DNA of 64,000 nucleotides, from positions 1,240,001-1,304,000 of the forward strand of contig JAHREC010000018.1 of the NCBI GenBank assembly GCA_020081605.1, written 5' to 3'. The DNA comes from Albifimbria verrucaria (taxonomy: Eukaryota; Ascomycota; Sordariomycetes; Hypocreales; Stachybotryaceae). The notes beneath the pieces are model-generated. The model was not told the origin of the DNA. It was given only the letters and a program-made list of their open reading frames with translations, and made no database searches. Below, piece after piece: positions 59,310-64,000 of this stretch. The number at the start of each line of letters is the position of its first letter. Positions within the stretch are counted from its first letter, which is position 1. The position numbers and the translations under genes are program-made.

Positions 59310-60035
59310 AGGGGTTGATCTAGCCATGGGGGCAAAGCCGAGAGTAGGCCGAAAACCTTGGCCAGTGGGCCATGACCAAGCCAAGCTGGAGAAGCAGTGA
59401 TTTCTGATCAATTACAATCGAATACAATGGAAGGCACAAAATAACATCATAGCGTAGTATTGGCGGGCAAAATGCTCTTCAAAACTAATGTTAGGCGTGT
59501 GTAAACACTGAGTCCTAGTTGTAAGCATTTTCTCTTGATGAAATCCATTCCTACAAACACAGTGACCCCTGAACAAAAGGCCCGGTTTACGTATGCCGGT
59601 ATGACTGTGTACCAATTATCATATGACGCAACACCCTGCTTTCTGGGCATTCTAGGCCTTCGGCTTCTCATAGCCGGCACGCGTGGGTCTGCTAAACCTT
59701 TTCCTCCCTCGGGCCAGGTTACGTACTCGGCTATCCAGGAAACTACCTAGTAAAAAGGCCAAGACTTCTTTACGCTTAGTCTCAAGCCATCCGTCCATCT
59801 ATTTTATAACCAATCCTCTTCTCTCCAGGTCCATACGCTCACTTAGGATCTTGAACAACATAATCCCACTGTTTGAAATTGTGGGTCGCCGCTTGACTCT
59901 TTGTTGCTCGTCTTACATGCAATGTCGGAGCATGTTAAACTGGCCTTTGATATGGGTTGCGATACCTCAGTTCCGCAGCCTGATGATCAAAGAACCGAAT
60001 TCACGCCAATGCAGAGATAGGTGACGCACCAGGAC
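59310..60035. other. Intergenic, CorA gene promoter side
   Basis: About 730 bp, no RNA or protein signal seen. Confidence 0.5.
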
Positions 60036-61774
60036 ATGCTTGGCAGTATGGAAGACTCCCGTCATCTGAATATGGGACCCAACAACCCCGATATTCTTGT
60101 TCGCGATTTCCAAACTACTGCCAGTGACGGAAACGCCTGCCAACCTTCGATCGTACCGTCTCGAAACAGTCGGCCTGCTCTTCAATCCTACCCTGATGGC
60201 AAAAGCGCACCTCCACCAAACTCTGTTGAGGCCTTTGCCAGGGCTCAGCCCAACGTGCGAGGTACATCTTTCGACGACGGAAAAAGTTCCAGGGACGACG
60301 CCAATGAGACCGTGTCACTAGTTCACCGCTCTCATAGTTCCCGAAAGATATCCTATACTGAGGGTAATGACCTCAGGAGTGTTCACACTGCCAGGACTGC
60401 CGAGGAAGACGTATGCTTTCCACCTCAGGATAACTCACGCAAGGACAAGTTACATATCGATTTTGAATATTTGGAGGGTTTCATGAATTCTGTTCACGGC
60501 ACCTGTGGCAATTCGCGGCAATATTTTGAAGATTTGCGAGTTCTTTCCGCAGATTCACGTCAAAACCAGATGTTTGCTCCAGATGGAGATATCTTCGATG
60601 CCTCCCTTCCAAGGAAAGCGTAGAGCATCCATCTGCTGAAAAGACCTCTACTGTGGAACAGAGCCGCTTCCAGTTCTTCTCGTCCGTTTTGGAGTCAACG
60701 ATCTCTGCTACACAACTTGACTCGCTTGTTCTACCCGGCGAGAATATACGAAATCTTTTGAGTTGCCCGAAGACGAAACAAACGGTTCTTGGTGGCTGCA
60801 TATTGATAGTGCCACGGAAGACGAGATTCGTGGCATTTGCAAGGCTTTTGGCATTCACCCTCTTACGGTTGAAGACATCCTCACCCAGGAGGCCCGGGAA
60901 AAGATCGAATTATTTCCGTCATATTATTTCGCATCCTTTCGCTCGTTCAACATCGTCAAAGACCAGAACGGGAGTATTTACGACCCTTATAATATTTATA
61001 TTACTGTCTTTCGGGAAGGTGTATTGAGCTTTAGCTTCGCGCCAAACGCACATACGTCCGAGGTCCGCGAACGGATGGCTAAGCTGAAGGAGCATACCTC
61101 TCTTAGCAGCGACTGGATATGCTATGCTTTGATGTACGTGGACCGACTGCAGCCTTTCGCAAACTTGCCAACTAATTATATGTAGTGATAATATCATCGA
61201 CTCGTTTGCACCAGCGATCCATCAGATTGAGACAGAAGTTGACAGGATTGAGGATGAAGTATTCATCATCCGAGATGGTGACTCGAACCTATTTTTGCAG
61301 TCTATCAGCCGTGCGCGGAAGAATTGTATTGCTTTACTCCGTCTCTTAGGAGATAAGGCCGACGTCTTGCGTAGCTTCACTAAGCGTTGCAACGAGAACT
61401 ATCAGATCACACCACGCATAGATGTTGGTATGTACTTGGGCGACGTCCAGGACCATATCGTGACAATGTCAACAAATCTCATTCACTTTGAAACAATGCT
61501 GTCTCGAGCATACAGCAATTATTTGGCAACCTTGTCTATTAACAACATCTCACAAGGCAACTACACCAACCGTATCCTGGGCAAAATAACTCTCCTGGCA
61601 TCTGTTCTAGTACCGTTCACTCTAGTCAGCAGTATATTCGGGATGAATGTTAAAGTTCCTCTAGAGAATGTGCAGGGTTTGGGCCCTTTCTTTGGTATTA
61701 TTGGTGTTATGGTTGCATTATGTGCGTCGATTCTACTATGGGCGCTGTGGTCGCGGTGGGCTCGACATCTCTAG
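60036..61774 (+). CDS. CorA-family magnesium transporter (Alr1/Mnr2 type)
   Basis: Divalent cation channel, in fungi Alr1 (plasma membrane) or Mnr2 (vacuole). The first ATG in frame is 60036. A long polar N-terminus of about 250 residues precedes the CorA core: NGSWWLHIDSATEDEIRGIC, KAFGIHPLTVEDILTQEARE, KIELFPSYYFASFRSFNIVK. After an intron at 61134-61185 come DNIIDSFAPAIHQIETEVDR, ISRARKNCIALLRLLGDKAD and the first membrane helix ending in the G-M-N selectivity motif (SIFGMNV), then a second helix (GIIGVMVALCASILLWALW). The stop is at 61774. Frame breaks near 60606 and in the T4 run at 60756-60759 are each fixed by one base. Which transporter class it belongs to is not resolved. Confidence 0.88.
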
Positions 61775-62148
61775 GTGCAGTTTGATATGTCCTTTCGGAC
61801 ATCATTACATTGTCTAGCATGCTTTTACAGTCGTCTAAAGGTTTCTGATGCTGTATAGATAATTCACCATTAATCCAAATATGTCCCTTTTACCTCTTCT
61901 CTATTGCTGTGGTTGTATTTTCTAAGTTGCGTAAGACCAATAACAATAAATCTTAGTATGGGCGCAAACATCTTCGGAGTCTACATATAAGACGAGTCTT
62001 TCTCCCAGAGATACAGTCCAACTCTTGGCAGAACGTGCTGAAGACCGGTGGAATATTTTATGATGGCATGTCTTGACGTCTCTGCTCCCCAGATGAGCAG
62101 TGGGCCACAAAGAGAGTTGATATGGGTCCCTAGTGCCCTCGTCTAGCA
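61775..62148. other. Intergenic, CorA / 5S rRNA
   Basis: About 370 bp, AT-rich; nothing recognised. Confidence 0.5.
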
Positions 62149-62266
62149 CATACGACCATAGATGCATGAAAGCATGGGATCCCGTCCGCTCTCCCTTAAT
62201 TAAGCATGTAATCGGCAGATTAGTAGTTGGGTCGGTGACGACCAGCGAATACCGGCTGTTGTATGT
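62149..62266 (+). rRNA. 5S ribosomal RNA (dispersed, divergent copy)
   Basis: 118 nt beginning ACATACGACCAT and ending TGTTGTATGT. Helix I pairs the two ends (ACATACGAC with GTTGTATGT). The universally conserved TCCCGTCCGCTC loop lies at 62182-62197, and the polymerase III control region reads AGTAGTTGGGTCGGTGACGACCAGCGAAT. Helix III (GGGA/TCCC) and helix IV (GGTCG/CGACC) remain paired although they differ from the Neurospora 5S sequence I remember. Helix V, around CGGCAG and CCGGCTG, pairs less well. A T run follows at 62266-62271. Functional or recently decayed cannot be settled here. Confidence 0.85.
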
Positions 62267-62271
62267 TTTTT
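62266..62271 (+). terminator. Polymerase III T-run after 5S rRNA
   Basis: A T6 stretch at the 3' end of the 5S gene. Confidence 0.75.
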
Positions 62272-62710
62272 ACATCTTTTGCCATTTCTCTCTACTCCAT
62301 CATGAAAAGTTGTAGCAATTTGATCATCACTACAGCCATCCAACTCACATTGTTGCACTGTATTGTCCCACTAGCATAAGTTCAGATTCTAGCAATCCTC
62401 AGACAAGTTCTCCGTGTGCTTGTTGTGAGTGGACAGCAAAAACAACCCTTTTGTCTGCACAAAGTCTGAGCTTGTGTAGGCCAGAACCTGTGGCACACCT
62501 TGACAGTCTCATTGAAAATACATATACATGTGTCTTGGCAAAGATTTTATCATGTTCTTTAGCTCCTCGAAACCTCGTGCGTCGACCGTTCGACCCCGCT
62601 ATCCACTTCATTGTGCAGAAATCGCAAGGATCAAGGCTCATGTTAATTAGGAGAGGTCTATTCTTACCATAATCAATATATTGGACACTAATACGGTACT
62701 CATCCACAAG
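62272..62710. other. Intergenic, F-box gene promoter side
   Basis: About 440 bp, no feature recognised. Confidence 0.5.
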
Positions 62711-64000
62711 ATGCCTTTACCATACTTGCCCCAGGAGATCATCCATATGGTCCTTCAGGCTCTAGTAGAGGATGGCCGCAGCTTGGCTCGCTTTGCGACA
62801 GTATCTCGCGAATGGCAGAAGATGATCGAGCAACATACATTTTCACGAATAAGGGTCACTCCACCACGCATTCCCCAGCTTAATGTAATGACGTCTCGCA
62901 ACCGAGCCCGTGTGCGTTGCATATGGCTTTGTATAGAGCTTGAACGCTACGATTGCACCGGATGTGAGGGTTCAAGCGACTATATATTCTCCACGAACAT
63001 TAGAGAGGACGCCCTTATCAAAGCAGCATTGCAAGATATTTTTGTGGTACTTAGCTCTTGGGAACCCAACGGCAGTCTATCACTCGATATTAGTGTGTAC
63101 TCGACCAGTGACCCAGAGCACTGGTTCAAGTATCTGACAATCCAGCCCGATACTCTACCAAGAAGGGGCAACCATGATCAATGGCTCAGGCAGGTAGTGG
63201 CACACAGAGACAAGGACGATCAACACCGGTGGGATACACTACCAACTGGTTTGACCCCACCCATGTGGGCTTTCGATAGAGTCTTTGCCAGAATCATGGG
63301 CGGTGACATATTCGACGTCTACGACGACGACGATGATGATCCTGACGAGAAAGAAGCCGAATGGTGGCGACAACTACCGCTGGTATCAGCGGTTACATGT
63401 GTTCAAATACGTCAACAAAACCGACGGCGGTGGAAACCGCAATCGCTTGCCGAGATGCTTTGTCGTATTCCCAAGTTACGTGAGCTTCATTATGAGCCCT
63501 GGAGGGAGTGGGATGACGGCTTCCAGGAAGATACAGATCACTGTGAGTATGCCTCATCATTAAGCGGTTGTAAAAATTGCCATTTACTGATCCTTGCTGT
63601 CATTCTTACCAAATATTTTATATACTAATAATTTCCCATGTAGTTTATCTTCAACTTCTTGAGTCTCCTGCTCTGCAAGGACTAAGTAGCCTAACAATCT
63701 TCGAGAACTCCAACCAGAAATATACATTTGCCTTTCACAGACTAGGCTGCTCGCGTATGCGGCCTCCAAACTCTGCCCTTGGCCAAGCGCTTTCTAAGAA
63801 TAGTCTCAATTTCGTATCTCTCGGGGTCATTCCTGGTAGATGCAAGTGACTTCTTCAGTTTCGATGGGTTTGAGCGTTTACCATCATGGCCCAACTTAAC
63901 TACTCTGGTCCTTACTTCACAATTACTGGCGCCTGACAAGAGCTGTACGGATATAATGGGCATGCTTCAGGCAGCAGGATCAGCAGCTATCCGAATGCCA
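62711..64000 (+). CDS. F-box protein, 3' partial
   Basis: Probable substrate adaptor of an SCF ubiquitin ligase. ATG 62711 begins MPLPYLPQEIIHMVLQALVE, and the F-box continues LARFATVSREWQKMIEQHTF with SRIRV. The rest is a long, weakly conserved family-specific region: LPLVSAVTCVQIRQQNRRRW, AEMLCRIPKLRELHYEPWRE, with an acidic YDDDDDDPDEKE stretch. An intron runs from 63542 to about 63643 (GTGAGT...CATGTAG) and then FYLQLLESPALQGLSSLTIF. The frame changes near 63820-63825 in a GGGG run (here one base too many or two too few), after which SFLVDASDFFSFDGFERLPS continues to the window end. Such F-box proteins are abundant and fast-changing in Sordariomycetes. An in-frame ATG also lies at 62681. 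Confidence 0.8.

Noticed and set aside
1..64000. Many genes being pseudogenes
   Set aside because: Breaks hit indispensable genes, are almost all single-base and in runs, and protein similarity continues unchanged across them. Assembly error explains them better.
1..64000. Transposons, CRISPR arrays, phage elements
   Set aside because: No transposase, reverse transcriptase, terminal repeats or spaced direct repeats were seen; CRISPR is not expected in a eukaryote.

Overview
The window is nuclear DNA of a filamentous ascomycete, most likely a Sordariomycete and plausibly Hypocreales. The evidence is short GT-AG introns of about 42-140 bp with CTAAC-type branch sites, dense genes on both strands, a dispersed 5S rRNA gene, an intron-bearing tRNA-Leu(CAA), and a set of typical Pezizomycotina housekeeping genes. 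I cannot name the species from sequence alone.

Layout. 0-6 kb: NUP98-96 nucleoporin (5' end outside the window). 6.4-11.9 kb: a SET-domain protein, a PHD+MYST histone acetyltransferase (Sas3 type), and the complex I subunit NDUFA1. 12-16.2 kb: NCS6/CTU1 tRNA thiolase, ribosomal protein eL8, NTF2. 17-27 kb: a class C beta-lactamase-like protein, a DUF7918-like protein, a LITAF-domain protein and seipin. 27.5-38.6 kb: an F-BAR/SH3 cytokinesis protein divergent from NOT1, the CCR4-NOT scaffold. 39-46 kb: a PhzF-like protein, a GDS1-type winged-helix protein and an OMS1-like methyltransferase. 47-51.6 kb: tRNA-Leu(CAA) with a decayed copy beside it, an IMPACT-domain protein, and the cell-cycle kinase CDK1/cdc2. 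51.6-64 kb is sparser and more accessory: a Zn(II)2Cys6 regulator, a flavin amine oxidase, a CorA-type Mg transporter, a 5S rRNA gene and an F-box protein cut by the window end.

The genes do not form one pathway. Several serve nuclear transport (NUP98-96, NTF2), chromatin and RNA control (Sas3, NOT1, NCS6) and division (CDK1, F-BAR), but this is ordinary co-residence of core genes. I see no biosynthetic cluster, transposon, CRISPR array or operon.

The dominant anomaly is technical. Nearly every protein-coding gene, including indispensable ones, carries one or more reading-frame breaks. Almost all are repaired by one extra base in a short homopolymer, most often C or G. This looks like systematic homopolymer contraction in the assembly, not pseudogenisation. 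Gene ends below therefore span several reading frames. The most interesting real biology is fine-scale: a 4-nt microexon plus a GC-AG intron in NDUFA1, two in-protein tandem repeats in the F-BAR protein, a divergent but foldable 5S gene, and a decayed tRNA-Leu copy.
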